DNA of 7,523 nt from Fidelibacterota bacterium. GTDB lineage: Bacteria; Fidelibacterota; Marinisomatia; Marinisomatales; UBA1611. Numbering within the stretch: position 1 is the first letter of the stretch; each line of letters starts with the position of its first letter. The DNA lies in NCBI GenBank assembly GCA_002713885.1, contig PAVC01000018.1, positions 23,615-31,137 of the forward strand. The letters run 5' to 3'. Positions 1 to 7,091 of this stretch are shown here, in pieces. Under the pieces are notes generated by a model, which was not told the DNA's origin, searched no databases, and saw only the letters and a list, made by a program, of their open reading frames with translations. The position numbers and the translations under genes were made by a program.

Positions 1-1271
1 ACCTTATCAGGATCTGCACCAGGTTTGTCAATTTTATTTATAGCTACAATAATTGGCACACTAGCAGCCTTTGCGTGGCTAATAGCTTCTTTAGTTTGTG
101 GCATTACCGCATCATCAGCAGCGACAATAAGAATAACTATATCTGTTATTTGAGCACCTCTAGCTCTCATTGCTGTAAAAGCCTCATGCCCAGGAGTATC
201 TAAAAAAGTTATAAACTTGTTTTCCTTTACCTTGACCTTATAAGCACCTATATGTTGCGTAATACCACCTGATTCACCGGCTGCAACCTTTGTATTACGA
301 ATATAATCAAGCAAACTAGTTTTTCCGTGATCGACATGTCCCATGACAGTTACAACTGGAGATCTTGATGTGGCTTTCTCTTTATCCTCTTCAGTTTCTT
401 CAAAAGTAAATATATCTTCAAAAACATCTTTAATTTTCTCAGCATTGTAACCAAAATGATTGGCTAGTAGCTCAATTACATCCCAATCAAGACGCTGGTT
501 TATCGTAGCAAGTGTACCTAATTCAATACAGAATTCAATAACATCGCTAGATGATACTTCAAATATTTTTGATAATTCATCTACGCTTGAAAACTCTGGA
601 ACTTTTATAGAAACTGCTATTTCTTCATCATGTTGTATTTCTAGGTCATCTTTAGATTTTGATTTTTTATACGTTTTTTTCTTTTTCTTCGTGCCAATCG
701 CTGCTAATGTTGCTTTCACTTTTGTTTCTACGCTCTTAGAGGCGACTTCTTTTTTATCTTTACTGATTTTACTCTGCTTGCTTGGACCAGGATGACCTAT
801 CTCCGATTGAATATTTGATAAATTAATTTTTCGGAGTTTTTGTTTTTTTGGAGTAGTATATTTTTTCTTTATTGCTTTAACACTTTTACTACCAGCCATC
901 TTTTCATCTCTACTGACAGGAACATCGATTACATCTTTTTCTGCTTTCTGTTTTTCTTTCTCACTTTTAATCTTTTCTGTCTTTTCTATTTTTCTTTGTT
1001 CCTGAAGACTTAACAGCTGGAGCTTTTTCTGAGATTCTTGTTTCTCTTTTAATCTTGTATCATGAATTTCTTTTCTTACCTGTTCTTTTCTAAATCTATC
1101 GACAAGCTTTTTATCTTTTGCAAATTCAGACATGATAAGATTACGCACATCATCATCTACTGGAGACATATGGCTTTTTATGTCTACTCCTTTTGTATTA
1201 AGAAATGATAATATATCTGTGTGGGATATATTTAGTTCTTTAGCTATTTGAAATATTCTAATTAATGCCAT
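1..1271 (-). CDS. infB: Translation initiation factor IF-2, N-terminal part (gene runs off the left edge)
   Basis: IF-2 is the GTPase that places initiator fMet-tRNA on the 30S subunit and promotes subunit joining. I translated this stretch by hand: it is open from ATG at 1271 to the window edge (423 codons). Residues 1-50 form an IF2_N domain (begins [16 protein letters not shown]). Residues about 51-215 are a Lys/Glu-rich linker with a run of five lysines at 195-199. A second IF2_N-like segment spans about 224-275. The G domain follows, with G1 GHVDHGKT at 311-318, switch I around [11 protein letters not shown]3 DTPGHEAF at 358-365 and G4 NKID at 412-415. The rest of the G domain and domains II-IV are missing only because the window ends. 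The start lies 26 nt after the nusA stop, with a weak AGG 6 nt upstream, so it is probably co-transcribed with nusA. Identity is not in doubt. Confidence 0.97.
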   Translation of the reverse strand, partial: MALIRIFQIAKELNISHTDILSFLNTKGVDIKSHMSPVDDDVRNLIMSEFAKDKKLVDRFRKEQVRKEIHDTRLKEKQESQKKLQLLSLQEQRKIEKTEKIKSEKEKQKAEKDVIDVPVSRDEKMAGSKSVKAIKKKYTTPKKQKLRKINLSNIQSEIGHPGPSKQSKISKDKKEVASKSVETKVKATLAAIGTKKKKKTYKKSKSKDDLEIQHDEEIAVSIKVPEFSSVDELSKIFEVSSSDVIEFCIELGTLATINQRLDWDVIELLANHFGYNAEKIKDVFEDIFTFEETEEDKEKATSRSPVVTVMGHVDHGKTSLLDYIRNTKVAAGESGGITQHIGAYKVKVKENKFITFLDTPGHEAFTAMRARGAQITDIVILIVAADDAVMPQTKEAISHAKAASVPIIVAINKIDKPGADPDK

Positions 1272-1297
1272 TATTAACCTATACTATTACCTTTATA

Positions 1298-2608
1298 TTA
1301 TTCTTCTTCATCACCTAAATCTTCAATATTATCTTCGGCATCATCTAATTCAGGTTCTTCTCTTTCAATAAACTGCTGTACTGATGAATATATCTGTTCT
1401 ACTGTAGATGTAGCAATGCCAGTGATTTCCAATAATGATTCTTCATCAGCCTCCATCAAGTCCAACACTGTCTTAATATTCGCATCTAGTAAAGATTCTC
1501 CAATTTTTTTTGTTATACCACCTACTTCGGTCAACAATGTATTTTGATCATCTTGTAATCTTTTATATTGATTTACTCCATATGCGTCAATTCTATAATG
1601 GGTTAATCTTGAAGCTAGATTTATATTCATTCCACTCCTACCGATTGCAGAATCAAGGTTTTCATCTTCAAAAATAGCTATACAATATTCTTTCTCTTCA
1701 TCAATATACAAATTAACCGGCTTCGCTGGGGACAAAGCTCTAGTAATTAATATTTCTGGTTGCTCACTATGATTAACAATATCAATTTTTTCATTATTTA
1801 ATTCTCGAACAACTGCTTGAATTCTACTTCCTCGCATACCTACACATGCCCCTACAGGGTCAATTCTTCTGTCATTGGACTGTACAATAATTTTAGCTCT
1901 CTCTCCTGGTTGCCTAGCGATAGATGTAATATCAATAATACCATCTTCTATTTCTGGAACTTCCATTTCAAATAATTTATTTAAAAAATAGTTATCACTT
2001 CTACTTACCACAATATCTGGACCCTTTGAGGTGATTTCAACAGATTTTATAACACTACGAACTGTATCACCTCGTCTAAACCTCTCGGATTGGATCTGTT
2101 CATTTTTCGGAAGTCTTAGTTCTGCTTGATCAATATTAATGAAAACATTATCACGCTGTACCTGATGAACAATTCCTATGACAATCTCGCCAATGCGATT
2201 TGCATAATCTTCATAAATATAATTTCTCTCAACATCTCGCAACTTTTGAGCAAAGAAATGTTTAGCAGTATTGATAATCCTTCGACCAAATACCGTTAAA
2301 TCAATAACCTCAACAAATACATCACCAACAACTAGTCCTTCAGCAGCCTCCGGCTCTTTTTCTATTGCTTCCTCAAGCGTAATCTCAACTTTATAATCAT
2401 CTACTTCCTCAACAATTGTTTTTTCTGCATATATCTCGATCTCTCCTTTATCTAGGTTAACGATACAACTACAGTTAGATGAGTCTCCATACTCTCTCTC
2501 TATTATATATAAAAACAATTCTTCCAAGATTGTGGCTAATTCAGATCTTTCAACATTCTTTTCTCGTGCTATCTCTGAAAATACTTCTATTAGTTCTCTA
2601 TTAACCAA
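1298..2608 (-). CDS. nusA: Transcription termination/antitermination factor NusA (TTG start)
   Basis: NusA binds RNA polymerase and nascent RNA, modulating pausing, intrinsic termination and antitermination. The 436-residue product shows the family order: an N-terminal polymerase-binding domain (about 1-130), an S1 domain (about 137-203), KH1 with its GxxG loop GMRG at 257-260, and KH2 with GRSG at 323-326. A single helical hairpin-like repeat follows (about 358-416), then a very acidic tail. E. coli NusA (about 495 aa) has two C-terminal acidic repeats; only one is evident here, as is common outside Proteobacteria. The start is TTG at 2608. No ATG lies near it in frame, family alignment expects the N-terminus here (NRELIEVFSEIAREKN), and a strong AGGAGG sits 4 nt upstream. 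It lies 15 nt after rimP and 26 nt before infB, in the conserved rimP-nusA-infB operon. Confidence 0.97.
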   Translation of the reverse strand: MVNRELIEVFSEIAREKNVERSELATILEELFLYIIEREYGDSSNCSCIVNLDKGEIEIYAEKTIVEEVDDYKVEITLEEAIEKEPEAAEGLVVGDVFVEVIDLTVFGRRIINTAKHFFAQKLRDVERNYIYEDYANRIGEIVIGIVHQVQRDNVFINIDQAELRLPKNEQIQSERFRRGDTVRSVIKSVEITSKGPDIVVSRSDNYFLNKLFEMEVPEIEDGIIDITSIARQPGERAKIIVQSNDRRIDPVGACVGMRGSRIQAVVRELNNEKIDIVNHSEQPEILITRALSPAKPVNLYIDEEKEYCIAIFEDENLDSAIGRSGMNINLASRLTHYRIDAYGVNQYKRLQDDQNTLLTEVGGITKKIGESLLDANIKTVLDLMEADEESLLEITGIATSTVEQIYSSVQQFIEREEPELDDAEDNIEDLGDEEE

Positions 2609-2612
2609 AACT

Positions 2613-2618
2613 CCTCCT
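2613..2618 (-). promoter_or_regulatory. Strong Shine-Dalgarno of nusA (AGGAGG)
   Basis: The minus strand reads TGAGGAGGAGTTTTG just before nusA. AGGAGG occupies 2613-2618, and an overlapping GGAG lies 2 nt from the start codon. The spacing of 4 nt to the TTG is shorter than ideal. This site decides the start, because there is no ATG nearby. Confidence 0.8.
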
Positions 2619-2623
2619 CATTA

Positions 2624-3058
2624 CTAATCAAATGAAATTTTAACTCTGGCACTAATTATATCACTATAATCAATATAATATTCAACCTTACCATCTTTAA
2701 CATTGATACCAGTTTCATTATTACCTATTAATAAAAACGTTTCTTTAATGGTGTTATCTTTAGATCGATACTCTAATTCAATTTTTCTACCAATATTTTT
2801 TTTATATTGAAAATTCTTTTCTAGCCTTGAACCGATTCCTGGAGTTCCCACCTCTAGCCTAACTCCATGAGGAAAATTAGATAAAATATCCTCATTGTTT
2901 TTTATTTCTTTCGCCAGCATAGCAGTTTTATCTACAGATATATCATTAGCAGAATCAATGACAACTTTAATAAAACTCGAACTTGAATCAATCTTTACCG
3001 ATAATAATTCCATGTCCTGCGTAATATGCTTTTCAATAATTTCTCTTAAATTTTCCAT
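2624..3058 (-). CDS. rimP: Ribosome maturation factor RimP
   Basis: RimP acts in maturation of the 30S subunit, binding pre-30S particles in the cytoplasm. The product is 144 residues, close to the usual 150 or so. The N-terminal alpha/beta domain covers about 1-80 and ends in the family signature RLEVGTPGIGSRL at 67-79 (compare the common LEVSSPGLDRPL). An Sm/SH3-like C-terminal domain follows (about 83-144). Position is diagnostic as well: it directly precedes nusA by 15 nt. The ATG at 3058 has no Shine-Dalgarno; the bases before it are the U-rich tail of a hairpin ending 12 nt upstream. That suggests leaderless-like, structure-dependent or otherwise unusual initiation. It stops with TAG. 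Confidence 0.93.
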   Translation of the reverse strand: MENLREIIEKHITQDMELLSVKIDSSSSFIKVVIDSANDISVDKTAMLAKEIKNNEDILSNFPHGVRLEVGTPGIGSRLEKNFQYKKNIGRKIELEYRSKDNTIKETFLLIGNNETGINVKDGKVEYYIDYSDIISARVKISFD

Positions 3059-3070
3059 AGTCTATAAAAC

Positions 3071-3096
3071 AAAAGTGGGCCTTTCAACCCACTTTT
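3071..3096 (-). terminator. Hairpin with U-rich tail just before rimP: terminator of the TPR gene or rimP leader/attenuator
   Basis: On the minus strand AAAAGTGGG (3096-3088) pairs perfectly with CCCACTTTT (3079-3071) around an 8-nt loop, and GTTTTATAG follows. This has the form of an intrinsic terminator for transcripts from the TPR gene. It ends only 12 nt before the rimP ATG, so it also occupies the place of a 5' leader element. rimP leader RNA structures are known in other bacteria; whether this belongs to such a class is inference. The plus-strand flank (CATAC) lacks a T-run, so termination is directional. Confidence 0.65.
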
Positions 3097-3106
3097 CATA
3101 CTTGAT

Positions 3107-3135
3107 AAATTATTAAACTTGTTCTATTATTACAA
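3107..3135 (-). promoter_or_regulatory. Possible promoter of the rimP-nusA-infB operon
   Basis: On the minus strand a TTGTAA (3135-3130) and a TAATTT (3112-3107) are 17 nt apart. The predicted start, near 3100, falls right before the hairpin upstream of rimP. Both boxes are poor matches to a sigma-70 consensus in AT-rich DNA, so this is only a candidate. Confidence 0.25.
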
Positions 3136-3143
3136 CAGAACAA
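3119..3143. repeat. Inverted repeat TTGTTCT-N11-AGAACAA between the TPR gene and rimP
   Basis: A perfect 7-bp inverted repeat with an 11-nt spacer begins 8 nt downstream of the TPR stop codon. On the minus strand the hairpin is followed by GTTTAATAATTT, a weak U-rich tail. It could be a feeble terminator, the first of two tandem hairpins, or an operator overlapping the putative rimP promoter. It is not a LexA-type box, which has GAAC and GTTC in the opposite order. Confidence 0.4.
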
Positions 3144-3151
3144 ATAAAATT

Positions 3152-3820
3152 CTACATCATACCAATTAACTCCTCACTGCGTTGTTTTAAGTGTATTGGT
3201 AACTTTTTTTCTAACAAAATTTCATTTAGAATATTTTGGGCAATTTCTATTTTATCCTGTTCAATAAGAATAGAAACTTTTAATAATTTAAATTCATTAC
3301 TAATATTATTATCCAAGCCTAAACGTAGGCCTCTGTCAAGCAATTTAATTGCTTTATCAAATTCATTATTTTTCAATGCGATATTTGAAAGTATTTTAAT
3401 TGTTCCAGGGATAAGAATATCTGGCTCTGAATTATTAAGATATTCATTCAAAAATGATTCTGCTTTAGTTAAGTCATTATTTTCAAAAGAAATTTTTCCT
3501 AGATAATAGGTTGCGATATTAGAACTATTTGTACCTGAAAAATCTGATAATATTGTCTCAAATTGAAATTTTGCATTTTCATAGTCCTCATTATCAAAAG
3601 CTACCAATGCTATACCTAAAGCAGAATTTGAATCAATATCTTTTTGACTTTGTTTATTTAATAGAAAATTGCCACTAATAATTACTGCTATTAGGCCCAG
3701 AGCAATGTATAAATAAGTCTTTCTGTTTTGTTCAAAATTATATTCGATCTTGTCTATAGTTTCAAGAAAAGGGTCTCTTTTTATCTCTTTTCTAATAATC
3801 TTTCTTTGAGGTTTCAGCAT
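3152..3820 (-). CDS. Membrane-anchored TPR protein, YfgM-like
   Basis: The 222-residue product starts with a strongly basic cytoplasmic segment (1-35, many Lys/Arg). A single hydrophobic helix follows at about 36-54 (ALGLIAVIISG core) with no signal-peptidase site, so it should be a type II membrane protein with its C-terminal domain outside the cytoplasmic membrane. From about 66 onward the sequence is helical with TPR-like pairs: about 66-99 (FDNEDYENAKFQFETIL), 102-135 (ISFENNDLTKAESFLNEYL), 139-170 (NNEFDKAIKLLDRGL) and 177-210. This resembles E. coli YfgM, an ancillary SecYEG partner, in size and layout; that function is inference by architecture only. An AGGA about 13 nt before the ATG is a plausible ribosome site. 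The start lies 25 nt downstream of tRNA-Arg with no terminator between them. Confidence 0.8.
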   Translation of the reverse strand: MLKPQRKIIRKEIKRDPFLETIDKIEYNFEQNRKTYLYIALGLIAVIISGNFLLNKQSQKDIDSNSALGIALVAFDNEDYENAKFQFETILSDFSGTNSSNIATYYLGKISFENNDLTKAESFLNEYLNNSEPDILIPGTIKILSNIALKNNEFDKAIKLLDRGLRLGLDNNISNEFKLLKVSILIEQDKIEIAQNILNEILLEKKLPIHLKQRSEELIGMM

Positions 3821-3845
3821 ATTAAATGTTATTTCCTATTTTTAG

Positions 3846-3917
3846 TACCCTCGGCAGGAATCGAACCTGCATCTAATGCTTAGGAGGCACTTGTTCTATC
3901 CATTGAACTACGAGGGT
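3846..3917 (-). tRNA. tRNA-Arg (anticodon CCU)
   Basis: The minus strand folds as a complete 72-nt cloverleaf. The acceptor is ACCCTCG/CGAGGGT with discriminator A, the D stem GTTC/GAAC, and the anticodon stem AGTGC/GCATT with loop CTCCTAA, giving anticodon CCU. The variable loop is AGAT, and the T stem GCAGG/CCTGC encloses TTCGATT. It reads the rare arginine codon AGG. CCA is not encoded (CTA follows the discriminator). It lies between gpsA and the TPR gene on the same strand and may share a transcript with the latter. Confidence 0.96.
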
Positions 3918-3939
3918 ATACAGGTTAATTCTCGTCGAT

Positions 3940-3970
3940 AAAGCCGGTAAATATAGGCTTTTTATTTTTT
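3940..3970 (+). terminator. Terminator-like hairpin facing the plus strand
   Basis: AAAGCC (3940-3945) pairs with GGCTTT (3956-3961) around a 10-nt loop, followed on the plus strand by TTATTTTTT. The shape suits an intrinsic terminator, but no plus-strand gene precedes it. On the minus strand, where the genes lie, there is no U-tract. It may stop antisense transcription or be chance in AT-rich DNA. Confidence 0.3.
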
Positions 3971-3999
3971 AATTAAAATACTATAAAGAGTGCTTATGC

Positions 4000-4018
4000 A
4001 AGTCGAATTATGCGACTT
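4000..4018 (-). terminator. Hairpin at the 3' end of gpsA, no U-tract
   Basis: On the minus strand AAGTCG (4018-4013) pairs with CGACTT (4005-4000) around a 7-nt loop, beginning at the last base of the gpsA TGA. It is followed by GCATAAGCAC, not by U's. It is therefore better read as a 3' stabilising or processing hairpin than as a full intrinsic terminator. Transcription could continue into tRNA-Arg. A TATAGT at 3980-3985 could be a -10 box for the tRNA but has no convincing -35. Confidence 0.35.
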
Positions 4019-5019
4019 CAATCTAAATATTCAGGTTTTAAATCTCTTGTCATTAGAGCGTCAACCTCTTTTATAGGATTAGTGTTTTCATATAAAACAC
4101 GATAAACAGAATCACAAATAGGCATTTCAATGTTGAGCTTAGATCTTAGATTATAAATTGAATGAGCAGTTTTAACTCCTTCAGCAACCATATGGCTTTG
4201 AGATAATATTTTTGATAACCTTTCACCTCTTCCAACTAATTCCCCTAGTCTTCTATTTCTACTATGCACGCTATCACAGGTAACAATCAAGTCCCCAATA
4301 CCTGTAAGCCCAAAAAATGTTTCAGCTTTAGCACCTACCTTTTTACCTAATTTTGATATCTCATTGATGCCACGTGTGATAAGAGCAGATTTTGTATTAT
4401 CACCATATCCAACGCCATCACAAAATCCAGCCGCAATAGCAATTACGTTCTTTGCTGATCCTCCAATCTCAACACCTTTTATATCATTATTTGTATAAAC
4501 CCTGAATTTATTAGTTGAAAATAAATCTTGAACATATTTAGCTAATGAAATATCTTCTGATGCTGAGACAACTGCAGTTGGATTCCTATCCACAACTTCT
4601 TCAGCGTGGCTCGGTCCAGATAGAGTGATAATTTTCACTTGATTGTTCAAAACATCATTTATAACCTCGCTCATTGTCATTAAACTATGATTTTCAATAC
4701 CTTTAGCGATATTAATTATATGTGTCGTTTCATTGATTTTAGTTTTGACCCTTGATAAAACTTCACGAACATGCTGAGAAGGCACAGCTATAACGATAGT
4801 ATTAATATTTTCTATGGAATAATCTATATTGGAAAAAAAATCAACTGAATCTGGAAATGTAACTGAGGGCAATAGATAATGCGTCCGCGATTTGGTCATT
4901 TTTTCTATTATATGACTATCCCGGTGCCAAAAATTAACTTGAACCCCTTTATCTACTAATATTGAACCAAGAGCTGCGCCCCAAGAGCCACAACCTAAAA
5001 AAGAAACTTTATCAACCAT
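4018..5019 (-). CDS. gpsA: Glycerol-3-phosphate dehydrogenase [NAD(P)+]
   Basis: GpsA reduces dihydroxyacetone phosphate to sn-glycerol 3-phosphate with NAD(P)H, supplying the backbone for phospholipids; it is cytoplasmic. Numbered from the ATG at 5019, the product is 333 aa, the usual length. The Rossmann dinucleotide motif GCGSWG is at 9-14, the substrate-site lysine in IAKGIE is K106, GPSHAEEV is at 135-142, and the catalytic lysine in GGSAKN is K190. GLTGIGDLIVTC (237-248) and SRNRRLG (253-259) are also present, so the enzyme should be active. A TTG lies directly before the ATG (5022), so a one-codon-longer start is possible; I prefer the ATG. There is no Shine-Dalgarno, and only 6 nt separate the ATG from the stop of the upstream ligase, which suggests translational coupling. 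Confidence 0.96.
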   Translation of the reverse strand: MVDKVSFLGCGSWGAALGSILVDKGVQVNFWHRDSHIIEKMTKSRTHYLLPSVTFPDSVDFFSNIDYSIENINTIVIAVPSQHVREVLSRVKTKINETTHIINIAKGIENHSLMTMSEVINDVLNNQVKIITLSGPSHAEEVVDRNPTAVVSASEDISLAKYVQDLFSTNKFRVYTNNDIKGVEIGGSAKNVIAIAAGFCDGVGYGDNTKSALITRGINEISKLGKKVGAKAETFFGLTGIGDLIVTCDSVHSRNRRLGELVGRGERLSKILSQSHMVAEGVKTAHSIYNLRSKLNIEMPICDSVYRVLYENTNPIKEVDALMTRDLKPEYLD

Positions 5020-5025
5020 CAAATA

Positions 5026-6804
5026 TTATTCAGAATACATACCATCAATAATATTAGACCAATTATCATTAATCTGTTTTCTTCTGATTTTCAAAGTAGG
5101 AGTTAGCTCACCCTCATCAATTGAAAAATCTCTTGGCAATATTGAAAATTTCTTTATCTGTTCTGGGTTTGAAAAATTTAAGTTTAGCCTATCAATTTCT
5201 TTAGATATCTCAGCATGAACTTCTTTATTATCTGTGTAGTCAGATAAATTTTTACCATTATCAACAATCATCTGATTCTGCTCATAAGGGTCTTTTGGGA
5301 TTTGATTAGGATCAATTCCTAACTTATCTCTTAAGATCACTCCCAAATCAAGCGTGATTAAGGCAGAACAATATTTAAGACCATCGCCCACCAAGAAACA
5401 CTGGGAGACAATCGGAATAGACTTCATTGTTTCCTCAATTACTAATGGTGCAACGTTTTTTCCGCTAGAACTAACATAGATCTCCTTCTTTCTTCCTGTA
5501 ATACTTAGGTAACCATCAGAGTCAATTTCTCCTACATCACCAGTATTTAACCATCCATCAATTATGGTCTCATTAGTAGCCTCGGGATTTTTATAGTAAC
5601 CTTTCATTACATTATCACCTTTGATTAACACCTCACCATCTTCTGCAATCTTTATGTTAAAAAATGGCATACATTTTCCTACCGATCCTATTTTATTATT
5701 ACCATGATAATTTATGGTTATTCCAGCTGTATTTTCTGTCATTCCGTAACCTTCAAAAAGTGGTATATCTAAAGATTGAAACAACTTAAGAATATCAGGA
5801 TTAATCGGTGCAGCGCCGGATATGGCAAAACGAGAATTACTAAACCCTGCAGCTTCTTTAAGTTTTTTCTTAAAAACATTCGATAAACCAGGAATTTTTA
5901 ATCCTATTTTAAGTATTGCTTTTGAATCAATAGCTGCCTTAAGGTTTGAATATATTTTCTCATAAATTCTTGGCACACTTATAAAAAGGTGCGGCTGAAC
6001 CTCTTTTGCATAATCAACAGTATTCAGCGGACTATCAACAATATGCATATGCAAAGCTCTTCTGACCCAATAATGATTATCAACCAACTGTCCAAACACA
6101 TGAGCCAAAGGCAGCCAAGATACATATTTTTCGCCTTGATTGAATTTTAAAACCTCCAATACTGAATCTAGCTCAACCTCAAAATTTTTATTTGTAAGCT
6201 CAACACCTTTTGGATTCCCTGTTGTCCCTGATGTATATATCAAAGTAGAAGTATCGCTTGCATCAATTGTTTTCATTAAATCAAGAATTGAATTTTCATT
6301 TATAGATTTGCCCTTATTTATAAATTCATCCCATGTAATGATCTTATCATGATCTAAACGTTCAATATCTTCGCCCATTAAAACAATGGTCTCTATCTGG
6401 TCTAAATTATCAATTACAGATATAAGTCTGTGTATTGGCATCTTTTCTTTTTCATCATTATCATTAGGGTTGTTGCCGACAAATATAATTTTTGAATCAG
6501 AGTTACCAACAACCCACTCCACTTCAGGCGCTGAAGAGGTATGATATACACCTACAGAAGCACTATTAATCATTTGCAAAGCACTATAACAACCAAACCA
6601 TTCTTTTCGGTTATAGCTATATATTGAACCTTTGTCTCCAGGTTTTAAGCCACAGGCTACAAGCGACTTAGAAATTTTTATTACAAAATCGTAATAATCA
6701 GACCAGGCTAATGTTTGCCACTCGTTATTTACCTTTGTAGATAATGCAGGCTCGTTGGGAAAATTGTTTTTATTATTAATCAATAATTGAGGTGTATAAC
6801 TCAT
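5026..6804 (-). CDS. Long-chain fatty-acid-CoA ligase (AMP-forming)
   Basis: This is a member of the ANL (acyl-CoA synthetase/luciferase) superfamily. It activates a fatty acid with ATP to acyl-AMP and then transfers it to CoA. Numbered from ATG 6804 (592 aa): the AMP-binding P-loop YTSGTTGNPKG is at 190-200, the A5 motif GYGMTE at 352-357, TGD at 421-423, the hinge region GRKKEI at 437-442, and the C-terminal TPTLKIRR carries the expected catalytic lysine near K572. The sequence type (AWSDYYDFV, WLPLAHVFGQ, FISVPRIYEKI) is that of long-chain FadD15/FAA1-like ligases rather than acetyl-CoA synthetases. A longer frame opens with GTG at 6867, but AAGGAG 8 nt before 6804 fixes the start there. 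No membrane helix is obvious. Chain-length specificity cannot be read from the sequence. It is the first gene of a probable two-gene unit with gpsA. Confidence 0.93.
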   Translation of the reverse strand: MSYTPQLLINNKNNFPNEPALSTKVNNEWQTLAWSDYYDFVIKISKSLVACGLKPGDKGSIYSYNRKEWFGCYSALQMINSASVGVYHTSSAPEVEWVVGNSDSKIIFVGNNPNDNDEKEKMPIHRLISVIDNLDQIETIVLMGEDIERLDHDKIITWDEFINKGKSINENSILDLMKTIDASDTSTLIYTSGTTGNPKGVELTNKNFEVELDSVLEVLKFNQGEKYVSWLPLAHVFGQLVDNHYWVRRALHMHIVDSPLNTVDYAKEVQPHLFISVPRIYEKIYSNLKAAIDSKAILKIGLKIPGLSNVFKKKLKEAAGFSNSRFAISGAAPINPDILKLFQSLDIPLFEGYGMTENTAGITINYHGNNKIGSVGKCMPFFNIKIAEDGEVLIKGDNVMKGYYKNPEATNETIIDGWLNTGDVGEIDSDGYLSITGRKKEIYVSSSGKNVAPLVIEETMKSIPIVSQCFLVGDGLKYCSALITLDLGVILRDKLGIDPNQIPKDPYEQNQMIVDNGKNLSDYTDNKEVHAEISKEIDRLNLNFSNPEQIKKFSILPRDFSIDEGELTPTLKIRRKQINDNWSNIIDGMYSE

Positions 6805-6812
6805 TTTATCTT

Positions 6813-6818
6813 CTCCTT
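6813..6818 (-). promoter_or_regulatory. Shine-Dalgarno of the acyl-CoA ligase (AAGGAG)
   Basis: AAGGAG on the minus strand lies 8 nt before the ATG at 6804, ideal spacing. It settles the start against the upstream in-frame GTG (6867) and ATG (6840), neither of which has a comparable site. Confidence 0.85.
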
Positions 6819-6886
6819 CTTGATAAGTTTTATCTATCATACATTGTTTAGAAAGATGAACTAGCACAATTTAATCTTAAAAAATT

Positions 6887-6892
6887 ATTATA
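6887..6892 (-). promoter_or_regulatory. Candidate -10 box (TATAAT) for the ligase-gpsA unit
   Basis: A perfect TATAAT on the minus strand lies 82 nt upstream of the ligase start. No good TTGACA-like box is found at 16-18 nt spacing (CAAGTA is at 17). The predicted start near 6880 would leave a leader of about 75 nt. Confidence 0.35.
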
Positions 6893-6912
6893 CCAATCAA
6901 CTAGCTATATAC

Positions 6913-6942
6913 TTGACTGATAGATAATTAATTAAATAATTT
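6913..6942 (+). promoter_or_regulatory. Candidate promoter of tRNA-Leu
   Basis: TTGACT (6913-6918) is followed after 18 nt by TAATTT (6937-6942), putting the start near 6949, about 16 nt before the tRNA 5' end. The -35 is good and the -10 weak. The same TTGACT recurs before the small-RNA candidate downstream. Confidence 0.45.
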
Positions 6943-6964
6943 GTGTGGTACATAAAATTGATTT

Positions 6965-7048
6965 GCCGGGGTGGCGGAATTGGTAGACGCGCCTGACTCA
7001 AAATCTGGTGGGTGTAAGCCCGTGGGGGTTCGATTCCCTCCCTCGGTA
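6965..7048 (+). tRNA. tRNA-Leu (anticodon CAA)
   Basis: This is a class II tRNA of 84 nt. The acceptor GCCGGGG pairs with CCTCGGT, with discriminator A. The D arm is GCG-GAATTGGTAGA-CGC. The anticodon loop CTCAAAA gives CAA, reading UUG. The variable arm is long (about TGGGTGTAAGCCCG), and the T arm is GGGGG-TTCGATT-CCCTC. CCA is not encoded (CA follows the discriminator). Two oddities are a G1-U72 terminal pair and a U-U mismatch in the anticodon stem (CCTGA against TCTGG, positions 29 and 41). It is transcribed away from the ligase gene. Confidence 0.94.
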
Positions 7049-7091
7049 CAATCGTCAATAAAATATATTTTAAATAAATTTCAATTTTTTC

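Noticed and set aside
460..795. 111-aa plus-strand ORF rich in Ser and Phe
   Set aside because: It is the shadow of the infB coding strand; the minus frame gives a clear IF-2.
2895..3116. 73-aa plus-strand ORF
   Set aside because: It is the opposite strand of rimP and its leader hairpin, with no ribosome site or recognisable domain.
6140..6352. 70-aa plus-strand ORF
   Set aside because: It lies within the acyl-CoA ligase on the opposite strand, across its conserved P-loop region.
6805..6867. 21-residue N-terminal extension of the acyl-CoA ligase from GTG 6867
   Set aside because: The ideal AAGGAG before ATG 6804 and the family's usual N-terminus favour the shorter protein.
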